Shown here: in pieces, positions 1 to 8,086 of the stretch
Layout: every line of letters begins with the position of its first letter
How positions within the stretch are numbered: position 1 is the first letter of the stretch
Assembly (NCBI GenBank): GCA_018333845.1
Contig: JAGXSK010000052.1
Location: 1-18,921 of the forward strand
DNA length: 18,921 nt
From: Clostridia bacterium
GTDB lineage: Bacteria; Bacillota; DSM-16504; Desulfitibacterales; Desulfitibacteraceae
Direction: 5' to 3'
The notes under the pieces: generated by a model
The model's input: only the letters and a program-made list of their open reading frames with translations
The model's database searches: none
Told to the model about the DNA's origin: nothing
Position numbers and translations under genes: made by a program

Positions 1-617
1 AGCTGAAAGGCAACCTCTTTTGCCAACCCATTTTGTTCTCCTGCTTCTGCCATTGCAGCTATCATTAGATACACATAGGCAGGACCACTTCCACTAAGAC
101 CCGTAATGGTATCTATCATATCCTCTTTAACATGCATAACAATACCCAACGAGCTAAATAAGGCATCAACTATAAATCTCTGGCTATCCTTGGTATTCTT
201 ACCCATGGTAACAGCAGTAGCACCCGCTTTGACCTGGCAGGGTAAATTGGTCATGGTCCTTACTAAACAATAATCTTTATCCAGCCTCTTTTCAAACCAA
301 TCAAGGGACAAACCAGCTGCAGTAGATATGATTAACTGCTCCTGGGTCAATAACCCCTTCATCTCATTTAGTGCACACTCCATGTCCTGTGGCTTTACCC
401 CTAGAATAACAATACGAGCATCTTCCAATACATGGGCTTTATCATGGCTGGTTTTAACTCCCCAGCGGGTTTTTAAGCCTGCTAGCTTATCCCTGTCACT
501 TTTATTAGTTACATAGATATTACCAGCATCAGCAAAACCACTGCTTAGCAAACCCTTGATCATTGCTTCTGCCATATTTCCTGCACCTATAAAGGCTATT
601 TTACCGAACATATCCAT
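1..617 (-). CDS. proC: pyrroline-5-carboxylate reductase, C-terminus cut off by the window edge
   Basis: Catalyses the last step of proline synthesis, NAD(P)H-dependent reduction of 1-pyrroline-5-carboxylate to L-proline, in the cytoplasm. About 205 codons are present, of the roughly 270 usual for the family. The N-terminus reads MDMFGKIAFIGAGNMAEAM, with the Rossmann dinucleotide motif GAGNMA. It is followed by the conserved GVKPQ stretch, a TAAGLS stretch and a LSGSGPAY stretch near the cut edge, all hallmarks of ProC. The ATG at 617 is preceded by GGAGG (626-630) at 8 bases; an internal ATG at 611 is less well placed. It is the first gene after a proline T-box leader, so expression should rise when uncharged tRNA-Pro accumulates. 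Identification is secure. Confidence 0.95.
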   Translation of the reverse strand, partial: MDMFGKIAFIGAGNMAEAMIKGLLSSGFADAGNIYVTNKSDRDKLAGLKTRWGVKTSHDKAHVLEDARIVILGVKPQDMECALNEMKGLLTQEQLIISTAAGLSLDWFEKRLDKDYCLVRTMTNLPCQVKAGATAVTMGKNTKDSQRFIVDALFSSLGIVMHVKEDMIDTITGLSGSGPAYVYLMIAAMAEAGEQNGLAKEVAFQ

Positions 618-715
618 TTTAATATCCTCCCTTTTTTTGTCATATATTTTTGTTATATATTTTATGCACTTTAAAAAATCCAAATTTTACCTATAACATG
701 ATTCTTTTTAAATAT

Positions 716-750
716 AAAAAAGCTCTCCATCCACAAAGGACGAAAAGCTT
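716..750 (-). terminator. T-box leader terminator
   Basis: Minus-strand arms AAGCTTTTCGTCC (750-738) and GGATGGAGAGCTT (732-720) form a 13-bp stem with several G-U pairs around the loop TTTGT, followed by a T run. It lies just after the T-box sequence, where the antiterminator would compete with it. Confidence 0.88.
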
Positions 751-1005
751 AAAGATTTCCGTGTTACCACCTTAATTGATGCTGAATAAACAGCATCCAC
801 TCATTTCAGGTACGCCTGCTGCAGGTTATACCCTCCCCTCTGATAACGGTGGGGTTCCGTAACTGGTTTATCACCAGCGGCTCCAGGGCGGGTTTCAGAA
901 ACATTACTTGACAATACCTTCCAGCCAGGGGTATTGCTCTCTGACAAGCTCTCTTTCTTACTATTCCCTTTCATGACCTTTACTTCAATATAGTTTTTTA
1001 ACGTT
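717..1005 (-). promoter_or_regulatory. T-box riboswitch leader, proline-type (specifier CCC), upstream of proC
   Basis: On the minus strand the region has the ordered landmarks of a T-box. These are the AGTAA element of Stem I, an AGAGAGC distal stem with apical arms AATACC/GGTATT, and the specifier region GAAACCCGCCCTGGAGC, in which GAA-A-CCC-G places codon CCC (Pro) at 892-890 before the conserved purine. The T-box sequence AAGGTGGTAACACGG follows at 773-759, then an intrinsic terminator. Known biology: uncharged tRNA pairs with the specifier and the T-box bulge and switches the terminator off. The specifier agrees with the downstream gene, proC. The specifier register is read by eye; reading one base earlier gives ACC (Thr), which fits the gene less well. 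Confidence 0.93.
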
Positions 1006-1011
1006 ATTGTT

Positions 1012-1040
1012 ATTTTAACAGGCATAGGGAAAAGTGTCAA
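1012..1040 (-). promoter_or_regulatory. sigma-A type promoter for the proC T-box transcript
   Basis: On the minus strand TTGACA (1040-1035) is followed by a 17-base spacer and TAAAAT (1017-1012), a near-perfect vegetative promoter. Transcription would start near 1005, immediately before Stem I of the T-box. Confidence 0.85.
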
Positions 1041-1117
1041 GTTATTGTACAGTTTTTGTTCAAAAAACTGATATTTATTTTGCTTATGTATTTATTATTG
1101 TATCTTTATACTTTGGA

Positions 1118-1123
1118 TATAAT
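1118..1123 (+). promoter_or_regulatory. candidate -10 box for the small Cys-rich gene
   Basis: A perfect TATAAT at 1118-1123 lies about 45 bases before the ATG at 1170. The -35 is weak (TTATTG at 1095-1100 with a 17-base spacer), so the call rests mainly on the -10 and the position. It would be divergent from the proC promoter. Confidence 0.45.
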
Positions 1124-1169
1124 AAGAAAGATAGATATAAAATTTTTAACTAACAAGGAGGTTTCTTCC

Positions 1170-1331
1170 ATGCAGGATATGATATGTGACTGCCTATGTG
1201 TATATAGAAAGGATGGAATGTGCGAATTGGGCATTCCAGTAATAACAGGGGACAGAAGAAGACGAGGATTTTGCCCGGCCCTTTCTAGAAGTAGTGCTTT
1301 TAAGATTCAGGGTAATAACAGCTTAGTATAG
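1170..1331 (+). CDS. 53-residue Cys-rich protein, DUF1540-like
   Basis: Function unknown. The ATG at 1170 has an ideal AAGGAGG (1155-1161) at 8 bases, so it is preferred over an in-frame TTG at 1056 that has no ribosome binding site and would add an AT-rich hydrophobic leader. The protein has five cysteines: C6, C8, C10, C18 and C35. The pattern C6-x3-C10-V-Y12 ... C18-x3-I22-x-V resembles, from memory, the DUF1540 motif found in small clostridial proteins that probably bind metal. It is followed by an Arg-rich GDRRRRGFCP segment. It stands alone between divergent proC and convergent ABC-transporter genes. The gene is likely real because of its ribosome binding site and Cys pattern; the family name is tentative. 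Confidence 0.65.
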   Translation: MQDMICDCLCVYRKDGMCELGIPVITGDRRRRGFCPALSRSSAFKIQGNNSLV

Positions 1332-1416
1332 TAATTTTATTTAGTAGAGAATTTTAAATAATTCAAGTATGGATTCAAGATCTATAATAATAGCAAAGCT
1401 AGTCTTAAAAGGTAAA

Positions 1417-1447
1417 GGAGCCACCAGCCCTTTGGGAAGGTGGCTCC
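1417..1447 (-). terminator. terminator of the activase/ABC-transporter operon
   Basis: A perfect 9-bp inverted repeat, GGAGCCACC (1417-1425) and GGTGGCTCC (1439-1447), encloses an inner CCC-TTT-GGG. On the minus strand it is followed by TTTACCTTTT, and it lies 22 bases after the permease stop. There is no T run on the plus-strand side, so it mainly serves the minus strand. Confidence 0.75.
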
Positions 1448-1468
1448 TGTGAATCGTGTGGCGGTGCC

Positions 1469-2221
1469 CTAATTTCTTTTAAAGATTTTAAGTGTTTGCT
1501 CTAATAGACCTGCTAGAAATATTGTGATAAGGGCCCATGCAAATACTCCAGCGGTATTGAGATAGGCCTTTTCTATTAGCAAGCCTGTACCCATTGATAT
1601 TCTGGGCTGGCTGAGAACTTCTGCCGCTATAACTATTTTGAGATTTAAACCCATTGTTGCTGACATTCCCCCATAAAGATAAGATCTTATAGAAGGCAAG
1701 TACAGGTCCTTTAACCTGTCTATTTTATTTACATTATAGATGTTCATCATTTCCACCAATTTAACATCCACATTTCTTATACCTTGTACTGTGTTTTCGT
1801 AAATTACTGGAAATATCACTACAAAACCTACTAAGATTGGAGCTTTTTCTGATTCTAACCAGATGATAGCAAGGAGTATCATTGCCATGGTAGGTACTGC
1901 CTTACTAATAAGAACTAGAGGTCTTAGAAGATAGTAGATTGACTTTGAAAAGCCTCCCATCATTCCTAAACTAATTCCCACCCCTAATGCAAGGATAAAT
2001 CCTGTCAGGGCTCTTTTTAACGTATTTATCACTGCTAGTATAAAATCAGGTGATTTAATGATTTTAATGGTTTCATTTAAAGTTGTCTCAGGGGAGGGAA
2101 TTAAAATTTCTTTATCTACTACAATAGATGCAATCTTCCAGAGTATTAATAGTATTATTACCGATAGTATTGTATAAAGCAGCTCTTTTTCACCCTTAGT
2201 TTTAGAAATAGAAGCCTTCAT
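1469..2221 (-). CDS. ABC transporter permease, SsuC/TauC/NrtB-like
   Basis: Inner-membrane channel subunit of a binding-protein-dependent importer (BPD_transp_1 fold), 250 residues, the usual length for the SsuC/TauC type. The first membrane segment is at residues 15-36, the second near 69-86, and others follow to the C-terminus. The cytoplasmic EAA loop that contacts the ATPase lies near residues 140-175 (...VQGIRNVDVKLVEM...). The ATG at 2221 has AGGAGG (2233-2238) at 11 bases and overlaps the end of the binding-protein gene by 20 bases, so translation is probably coupled. It is the last gene of the operon, followed by a terminator. The sulfonate/nitrate/taurine/pyrimidine-type family is clear; the substrate cannot be read from the sequence. 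Confidence 0.9.
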   Translation of the reverse strand: MKASISKTKGEKELLYTILSVIILLILWKIASIVVDKEILIPSPETTLNETIKIIKSPDFILAVINTLKRALTGFILALGVGISLGMMGGFSKSIYYLLRPLVLISKAVPTMAMILLAIIWLESEKAPILVGFVVIFPVIYENTVQGIRNVDVKLVEMMNIYNVNKIDRLKDLYLPSIRSYLYGGMSATMGLNLKIVIAAEVLSQPRISMGTGLLIEKAYLNTAGVFAWALITIFLAGLLEQTLKIFKRN

Positions 2222-3203
2222 CTGGAAGCTTTCCTCCTACTGCTTCCGGTGAATACTCAAAGAGTACTTTTAAATAGTTTTCAATTGCTTCCCTGGCCTC
2301 CTTTGAGCTCCTATATTCAATGTTAGATCTCTGCAGACCATTTATTACAGCGGCTTTAGATAATCCTGTTTCAAGTTCTTCACTGTATTGACCTGCTTTT
2401 TCAGGATTTGCAGATAACCATTCAATACTGCTCTCATATTCCTTCAAGAACATTTCCACAAGCTCTGGGTGATTTTCAATTAATTCATTTTTGATGATTA
2501 GCGATGCCTGGGGATAACTATCACCCTTATCTAATTTACTCCATTCTTCCTGTAAATCTAACAATATAACTGTATCCTGCTTTTTCATCATTACATTTGA
2601 AAGTACTGGTTCTGGAATAACAGATATGGTACTTTTTCCGGCTATAAAGGATGAAGCAAGCTCTGTAGCTTCACCCATATAGGTTAATGTAACATCTTTT
2701 TCTGGATCTATACCATTACTTGCCAGAAGATACCTGAATACTATATCTGGAGTAAGGCCTCTCCCCAAAGTATGGATTTCTCTGCCTTTTAAATCTTCCC
2801 AGCCATTAATTTCTTCATTCCCAACCACATAGAGAACTCCCCAAACAACAGATGCTGCCAGTTTATACTCCACACCTCTATTATACAAAGCCGCGGCTAG
2901 ATTGGTGGGTACAACTGCTATATCAATTTCTCCAGAGACAATTTTAGATGCCATGGCATCCGGTGATTTAACAGATTCATAGCTTATTTCTATATGTTCC
3001 CCAAAGGACGGATTTTCTTTAAACATTTTTATCATGCTCAGGGTCGGTGCACCTGAGGGAGCTGCTACCTTTAGACTTATATTTTCTGCCTCTTTTACAT
3101 TTGATTCTGAAGCTTCTGGTGGATTGTTTACCTTTGATGCGCATCCAGAAAACATTAATACTGCTAAACTTACAATTAGTATTAAGCTTTTTATTTTTTT
3201 CAT
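2202..3203 (-). CDS. ABC transporter substrate-binding lipoprotein, NMT1/SsuA-like
   Basis: Extracytoplasmic solute-binding protein, 333 residues from the chosen start. The N-terminus MKKIKSLILIVSLAVLMFSG followed by C21 is a lipoprotein signal peptide ending in a lipobox, so the mature protein should be anchored at C21. The body resembles the NMT1/SsuA/TauA group: an early AAPSGAPTLSMIKMF segment, a GEIDIAVVPTNLAAAL segment, and LKGREIHTLGRG typical of the second lobe. The ATG at 3203 has GGGAG (3213-3217) at 9 bases; an in-frame upstream extension to 3251 would bury the signal peptide and overlap the ATPase gene, so it is rejected. It starts 28 bases after the ATPase stop. The substrate is unknown; small sulfonates, pyrimidines or aromatic acids are all possible for the family. 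Confidence 0.88.
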   Translation of the reverse strand: MKKIKSLILIVSLAVLMFSGCASKVNNPPEASESNVKEAENISLKVAAPSGAPTLSMIKMFKENPSFGEHIEISYESVKSPDAMASKIVSGEIDIAVVPTNLAAALYNRGVEYKLAASVVWGVLYVVGNEEINGWEDLKGREIHTLGRGLTPDIVFRYLLASNGIDPEKDVTLTYMGEATELASSFIAGKSTISVIPEPVLSNVMMKKQDTVILLDLQEEWSKLDKGDSYPQASLIIKNELIENHPELVEMFLKEYESSIEWLSANPEKAGQYSEELETGLSKAAVINGLQRSNIEYRSSKEAREAIENYLKVLFEYSPEAVGGKLPDEGFYF

Positions 3204-3231
3204 TACTCCACACTCCCATTTTATTATTATT

Positions 3232-3957
3232 TTAAGCACTTTTAAATTCACTTGTTTCCTTAATATCTTTTTGTTTTGAAAGGATTTTGATCAGCTTGGT
3301 TCTAATACTGATTAATTCTTTATCTTCCAGGGTCCTTATATTTTGCGGCATATCAATGTTTATTACGTTTCTTACAGTACATGGGTTTTTAGTAAGAACA
3401 ACAATTTTATTGCCTAACAATACAGCCTCGTCTATTTCGTGGGTGACAAAAACAACGGAATTATTCCATTGATGCCAGATATCAATCAAGCTTTTCACCA
3501 TGTTGATTCTAAGGTCATAATCCAGAGATTTAAAGGGTTCATCCATTAATAACAATTCTGCCTGGAAATTAAATGCCCTTGCTATGGAACACCGCTGGCG
3601 CATACCCCCACTTAATTGATGGGGATACTTGTTTTCAAAATTAGTCAGGCCTACTAGCTCAATTAAACTCTTCAATTTCAAATCTGAGGCCTTTTTATTT
3701 ACTAACTTGATGTTTTCATACACTGTTTTCCAAGGCAGCAGCCTATCCTCTTGAAAGACATATCCTATTTTCTTTTTATTGTCGCCAATTATACCTTCAT
3801 CGGGCTTTATTATACCTGCAATTATGTTAAGCAAAGTAGATTTTCCACAACCAGAAGGGCCTAAAATACAGGTTATTTCTTTATCTTTAACATTTAAACT
3901 GAAATTGTGTAATACTTTTATCTCATCAAAGTTTTTACAAATCCTTTCCAGCTTCAA
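3232..3957 (-). CDS. ABC transporter ATP-binding protein, SsuB/TauB/NrtD-like
   Basis: Cytoplasmic ATPase energising the permease. From the chosen TTG (241 residues): Walker A GPSGCGKST (33-41), Q-loop Q69, signature LSGGMRQR (115-122), Walker B LLLMDEP (135-141) and switch H173. All are intact, so it should be active. Start choice: the frame is open up to 4029, but the upstream candidates (a TTG at 4029 and an ATG at 4011) have no ribosome binding site and overlap the activase gene. The TTG at 3957 follows AAAAGGGGGG at about 6 bases and begins right after the activase stop (3959-3961), giving MKLERICKNF, the usual family start. This suggests translational coupling to the activase, a tighter link than shared transcription. 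Confidence 0.88.
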   Translation of the reverse strand: MKLERICKNFDEIKVLHNFSLNVKDKEITCILGPSGCGKSTLLNIIAGIIKPDEGIIGDNKKKIGYVFQEDRLLPWKTVYENIKLVNKKASDLKLKSLIELVGLTNFENKYPHQLSGGMRQRCSIARAFNFQAELLLMDEPFKSLDYDLRINMVKSLIDIWHQWNNSVVFVTHEIDEAVLLGNKIVVLTKNPCTVRNVINIDMPQNIRTLEDKELISIRTKLIKILSKQKDIKETSEFKSA

Positions 3958-3958
3958 A

Positions 3959-6900
3959 TTAAGCCCCCCTTTTATCACTTTTTTCTTTTCTAAGGTTTTC
4001 TTGAAATGCATAATAGATAAAGGAATCAATTTTTGAGTTATCTATTTCATTCTCATTTCCATCATATGTCATATTTAATATTGGAATTGCGGAAAGTTTC
4101 CTTTCGTTCTGGGATAAAATGTTTAAAATGGTATTAGTATTTTCATACATAGAAGCAACTGTAATAACTCCCTTTACATGGCTTAAATCACCCAGGAGTT
4201 TCGACCATCTATATCTGCCATTGCCGCCAGCATAAAGGTTTAAGTATTTATCCGCTCTTTCCATAAGGTTTTCTAGATTTTTTTCAAATGCGCTGCTTCC
4301 TGCTAATATGTCCGATATTGTTTTAATATAGGATAAAAATTTATCTAGTTCATTATAAGCTGCGGACTCTTTTTGATTATTTGCTTGAGCCAAATAATCT
4401 CTCCACATCAACCACATATACTCACTAAGGGGAGCATAGAACACCTGTATGCCTTGTTCTTCCATGTTTTTGAAGGTATTGTTGTTCATGAAATGGTTAA
4501 ACAACACATTTACCTCCCCTATTGCAAAAATTCTTTTAAAGGATTTAATTTTTTCCATGTCTTTTCGAATTTCTCTTGCCATATTTTTCAGGTAATCAAT
4601 TGTTAACTCTTTTCTTGATATCAAGTCATGAATTTCATCCAAGTGTTTTTTGCGTTTAGTTTTTGCTGCAAGATTTATTAAGTCTCCTCCCAGGAGCATC
4701 ATGAATATATCTTGAGAGATTGTGCTGTCTTTTATAATATCTTCAATGAATGGAGCTATGATTTCTGCTTTTTGTTGGTTAATATCATCCAGTTTATCTC
4801 TAAGTAATCTATGGTATTGACCTCCAACCTCTGAGCCTTCCGACGTGGGTACCAGGAATCCGTATTTTGGGGTTGATTCATCTAATTCCAATGCTTTGCT
4901 TAACACATCTCCTACCAGACCCGTAAATGAAAGGTATTCCTTGGACAGGGTATATTTTCGCCCTAAATCCAAGGTTTTCTTGGTAGTCATGGGCAGTACC
5001 TGTGCATAATACCCTTTTGTCATTAAATAACCAGCTAAAATATGGGAGTATGGATAAATATAAGGTAGATATAGTAATGTATTTTTATCTACTTCATCTA
5101 ATTTTGGTTTAATATTGACATCTTTATGAACTACTCTATCAGAGTACTCCTTAAGTGTTATGTTTTCCGCATTTTGAACCCACTCTGCCTTTAGACTGTT
5201 GACAAAAGCCTCCACCCGAGTTAATACCCCAACACTAGAAAAATGTTCATCCACTTCTATGTTTAAATAGGGTTTGCCCTGCATTTCCTCTTTAAAATAG
5301 TGGGACAATACAGTATCAGGTCCACAGCCATGATTTGTTATGTATATTGCATATAAATTAGGATGCTGCTTAACTATTTGTGCTCCCGATAATATATGCT
5401 GCCCAAATGGCCAATACATATTTGGGTGCTCTTTTGAAGTATCGTGGTCATGTGCTGGTAAATTAGATAGTGTTAGGACTTTATAGCCTAAGTTCTCCAG
5501 TTTCTCCGGAATGCCCATATTTAAAATAGGATCAGCTATACCATAGGCTCTTGTTATGATCACAAAGGCTTTTTCATCTCTTCCTAATCCTTTTATTGTT
5601 TCTTCTCCTAGCTTCTCAACCTTTGAGTTGAAATTCTTGAGTCTTTTCATTCCCTTTACTAGTGCTATGGCCGTCTGGATTGTATTTTTACCCAGCTTTT
5701 TCCCCAGTTTTATTAGGGTTTTCATCATATACTTTTTACCAAACTTAAATGAAAGTTCTGGGGATAATAATTTAACTCCTCTAGTCTCTAATTCCATGGT
5801 TTTATTGATGAGCTTTGGTAAGCACTGCATGTATACACACCCATAGTTTTGTCTAGTGGTTGATACTGGATGAGCCATGGTATAAAGACTAGGTAAAAAT
5901 ATATAGTCTACTTTCTTTGCAATTAACTGGGCCACATGACCATTTATCAGTTTTACAGGGTAGCAGGTTTCTTCCATTGAAAATTCCTGGCTTAATTCTA
6001 CCGTTCTCTCACTACTGCTGTCTGATAATATCACATTAAAGCCCAATTCTTTAAAATAAGTGTTGAATAAGGGAAATAATCTGTGTAAGAACAGCACCCT
6101 GGGAATACCTATAGTTTTTTTAGACGAATCGATCCTTTTGTCGTATCCTTCTAAATAATATCTTTCAATTTCCTCAAATATTTTTATTTTCTCATGTTCT
6201 TTATTTCGCCCCCTCTTTTCAATCTTTTCATATTCAAAGCTTTCTACTAAATCAAAACCCTTGAACATTGAAGCTTTATTTTGCATTTCATCTTTAGCTA
6301 AAATTGCTGCTCCTAAGGCCCCTGTTACACTAAAAAATTCTGGTATTTCTATCTTGTTACCTAAAATATTCCTGAAGGCGTTTACCACCCCTTGATTGTA
6401 AGCTACTCCTCCTTGAAAAAACACTTTCTTCCCAATTTCCTTTTTACCTACAACTTTGTTTAAATAGTTCTTTGCAATTGAATAGGATAAGCCTGCTGCA
6501 ATATCTTCAATTTTTGCTCCACTGCTGAGACTTGCTGCAATATTAGTTTCAATAAAAACAGTGCATCTATCACCTAAATCTATAGGATTTTTAGATTTCA
6601 TGGCCAGGTTTCCAAAGTCACCTATGGGTATATTAAGCTTTTTTGCCTGTTCTTCAAGAAATGAACCAGTTCCCGCAGCACAGATCTTATTCATTTCAAA
6701 ATCCGAAACAACTCCCTTTTCCAGCCTTATGAACTTAGAATCTTGACCGCCAATTTCTATTATTGTGTCAACCTCTTTATCTATGGTATGTGCCGCTTTT
6801 GCCTGGGCTGTTATTTCGTCAATAATTGTATCAGCCCCTACAAAGCTGCCTGCCATGTATCTGCCTGAACCAGTAACACCCACCCCTAGAACCTTTATAT

Positions 6901-8005
6901 CCCGTCCAATATCCTTTTTAATCTCCGCTAATCCCTTTCTTACTGCCCCGATAGGATCTCCTGAAGTCCTTAAATACTTAAACCCAATAACATTATTCTC
7001 CTGATCCATGAGAACTACATTTGTACTGGTAGAGCCTATATCCAGGCCCATGTATCCGTTTATTGGAGTTGTATACTTTGTTTTACAGTTGTGCTTATTT
7101 AAGCTGTCATCTCTGTCAAGCCCATTTAGCAATGGTAACACAACAGTATTATCTGTTAAGGTTAATTTCTTTTCATTCTCTTGTACTGTTTTTACTAATT
7201 TTGATAAGTCAAGGGGTAACTTATCTTGCATGCCTACTAGGGCTGCCCCTAAAGCAGCAATATTACCACAGTTATGGGGGATGATAACTTCTTCTTCAGT
7301 AAGCTTTAGAATATCTTTTAAGGCTTTTGCAATTGTTTTATTGTAAGCAACTCCTCCAGCAAATAATACTGGCTTCATTAAAGGGTTTTTCTTTACTACA
7401 TTGGCTTTATAGTTTTTTGCTAATGCATAGGCAAGACCGAGGAGTATCTCCTTTAATTCTACACCCTCCTGTTGATGGTGTATAATGTCGGTTTTAGCAA
7501 ACACACTGCATCTGCCCGCTATTCTAGGGATAAAGGAAGCTTTTTCTGCAAGGTCAGTATAATCATCTAGTTCAATACCTATCCTTGATACCTGTTCCTC
7601 AATAAATGATCCTGTTCCAGCCGCACAATTTGAATTGATACAAATTTTCATGGTGGAATTGTCTAATTGGTTCATATTGGTTATATATTTTGAACTCTGT
7701 CCTCCAATCTCTACCACAGAATTAATATCAGTGTTAAAGAACCTAGTGCCTTCTACTAAAGAAGTCACATCATTAATCCAGGTAATACCCTGATTTTCTG
7801 ATATTAGTTTACTTCCTTGTCCTGTAGCTGCACCAAATATTACGTTATGTCCATATTTACTTGTTATTTTATTGATATATTGACCTAGTTCTTTCCTGAT
7901 TTGTCCCTTGTGTAAAATATAGGCATTTTCTATCACTTTAAAATCTTCATCTACTAATACAAATTTTATTGAGGAATACCCAATATCAATCCCTAGGCTG
8001 TTCAA
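3959..8005 (-). CDS. giant 2-hydroxyacyl-CoA dehydratase activase fusion: two ASKHA ATPase domains + DUF2229 + degenerate HgdB-like domain
   Basis: A 1348-residue cytoplasmic protein. Domain 1 (about 1-260) and domain 2 (about 317-572) are each BadF/BadG/BcrA/BcrD (HgdC-like) ATPases. Both keep the phosphate loop (GIDIGYSS, GLDIGSTST) and the two cysteines that in HgdC hold a [4Fe-4S] cluster between subunits: C127 and C166 (NCAAGTGSF, GRCSVF), C442 and C481 (ICAAGTGSF, DRCTVF). So one chain may form the two-headed cluster site by itself. DUF2229 (about 631-930) keeps C681 (EETCYPVK), C723, C728 and C894 (NHGCGPD). The C-terminal HgdB-like part (about 975-1330) has no cysteine at all, even where relatives carry them (see findings). 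Family role: ATP-driven delivery of low-potential electrons. Start: TTG at 8005 with AAGGAGG (8014-8020) at 8 bases. It is the first gene of the operon. The partner and substrate are unknown. Confidence 0.88.
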   Translation of the reverse strand: MNSLGIDIGYSSIKFVLVDEDFKVIENAYILHKGQIRKELGQYINKITSKYGHNVIFGAATGQGSKLISENQGITWINDVTSLVEGTRFFNTDINSVVEIGGQSSKYITNMNQLDNSTMKICINSNCAAGTGSFIEEQVSRIGIELDDYTDLAEKASFIPRIAGRCSVFAKTDIIHHQQEGVELKEILLGLAYALAKNYKANVVKKNPLMKPVLFAGGVAYNKTIAKALKDILKLTEEEVIIPHNCGNIAALGAALVGMQDKLPLDLSKLVKTVQENEKKLTLTDNTVVLPLLNGLDRDDSLNKHNCKTKYTTPINGYMGLDIGSTSTNVVLMDQENNVIGFKYLRTSGDPIGAVRKGLAEIKKDIGRDIKVLGVGVTGSGRYMAGSFVGADTIIDEITAQAKAAHTIDKEVDTIIEIGGQDSKFIRLEKGVVSDFEMNKICAAGTGSFLEEQAKKLNIPIGDFGNLAMKSKNPIDLGDRCTVFIETNIAASLSSGAKIEDIAAGLSYSIAKNYLNKVVGKKEIGKKVFFQGGVAYNQGVVNAFRNILGNKIEIPEFFSVTGALGAAILAKDEMQNKASMFKGFDLVESFEYEKIEKRGRNKEHEKIKIFEEIERYYLEGYDKRIDSSKKTIGIPRVLFLHRLFPLFNTYFKELGFNVILSDSSSERTVELSQEFSMEETCYPVKLINGHVAQLIAKKVDYIFLPSLYTMAHPVSTTRQNYGCVYMQCLPKLINKTMELETRGVKLLSPELSFKFGKKYMMKTLIKLGKKLGKNTIQTAIALVKGMKRLKNFNSKVEKLGEETIKGLGRDEKAFVIITRAYGIADPILNMGIPEKLENLGYKVLTLSNLPAHDHDTSKEHPNMYWPFGQHILSGAQIVKQHPNLYAIYITNHGCGPDTVLSHYFKEEMQGKPYLNIEVDEHFSSVGVLTRVEAFVNSLKAEWVQNAENITLKEYSDRVVHKDVNIKPKLDEVDKNTLLYLPYIYPYSHILAGYLMTKGYYAQVLPMTTKKTLDLGRKYTLSKEYLSFTGLVGDVLSKALELDESTPKYGFLVPTSEGSEVGGQYHRLLRDKLDDINQQKAEIIAPFIEDIIKDSTISQDIFMMLLGGDLINLAAKTKRKKHLDEIHDLISRKELTIDYLKNMAREIRKDMEKIKSFKRIFAIGEVNVLFNHFMNNNTFKNMEEQGIQVFYAPLSEYMWLMWRDYLAQANNQKESAAYNELDKFLSYIKTISDILAGSSAFEKNLENLMERADKYLNLYAGGNGRYRWSKLLGDLSHVKGVITVASMYENTNTILNILSQNERKLSAIPILNMTYDGNENEIDNSKIDSFIYYAFQENLRKEKSDKRGA

Positions 8006-8086
8006 AAAAGATACCTCCTTCCAAAATAAACCATATTAAAAAACATAACTTAATAGATAAATAAATTGTCTTTTTATAACTATAAA

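Noticed and set aside
801..1040. 79-codon open frame on the minus strand
   Set aside because: It lies wholly inside the T-box leader and its promoter. The sequence is explained by the riboswitch, and the frame has no ribosome binding site.
1056..1169. N-terminal hydrophobic extension of the small Cys-rich gene
   Set aside because: It starts at a TTG without a ribosome binding site and covers the probable -10 and AAGGAGG of the gene itself.
3958..4029. Longer N-terminus of the ABC ATPase overlapping the activase
   Set aside because: No ribosome binding site for the upstream starts, and the extra residues are not part of the ATPase fold. The TTG at 3957 fits the family start.
1469..4029. Naming the importer ssuABC, tauABC or nrtBCD
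   Set aside because: The family is right, but none of the sulfonate, taurine or nitrate enzymes is nearby, and the binding protein does not reveal its ligand by eye.
3959..8005. Reading the two ATPase domains as a frameshifted or misassembled gene pair
   Set aside because: The 1348-codon frame is unbroken, and two-ATPase plus DUF2229 fusions are a known architecture in anaerobes.
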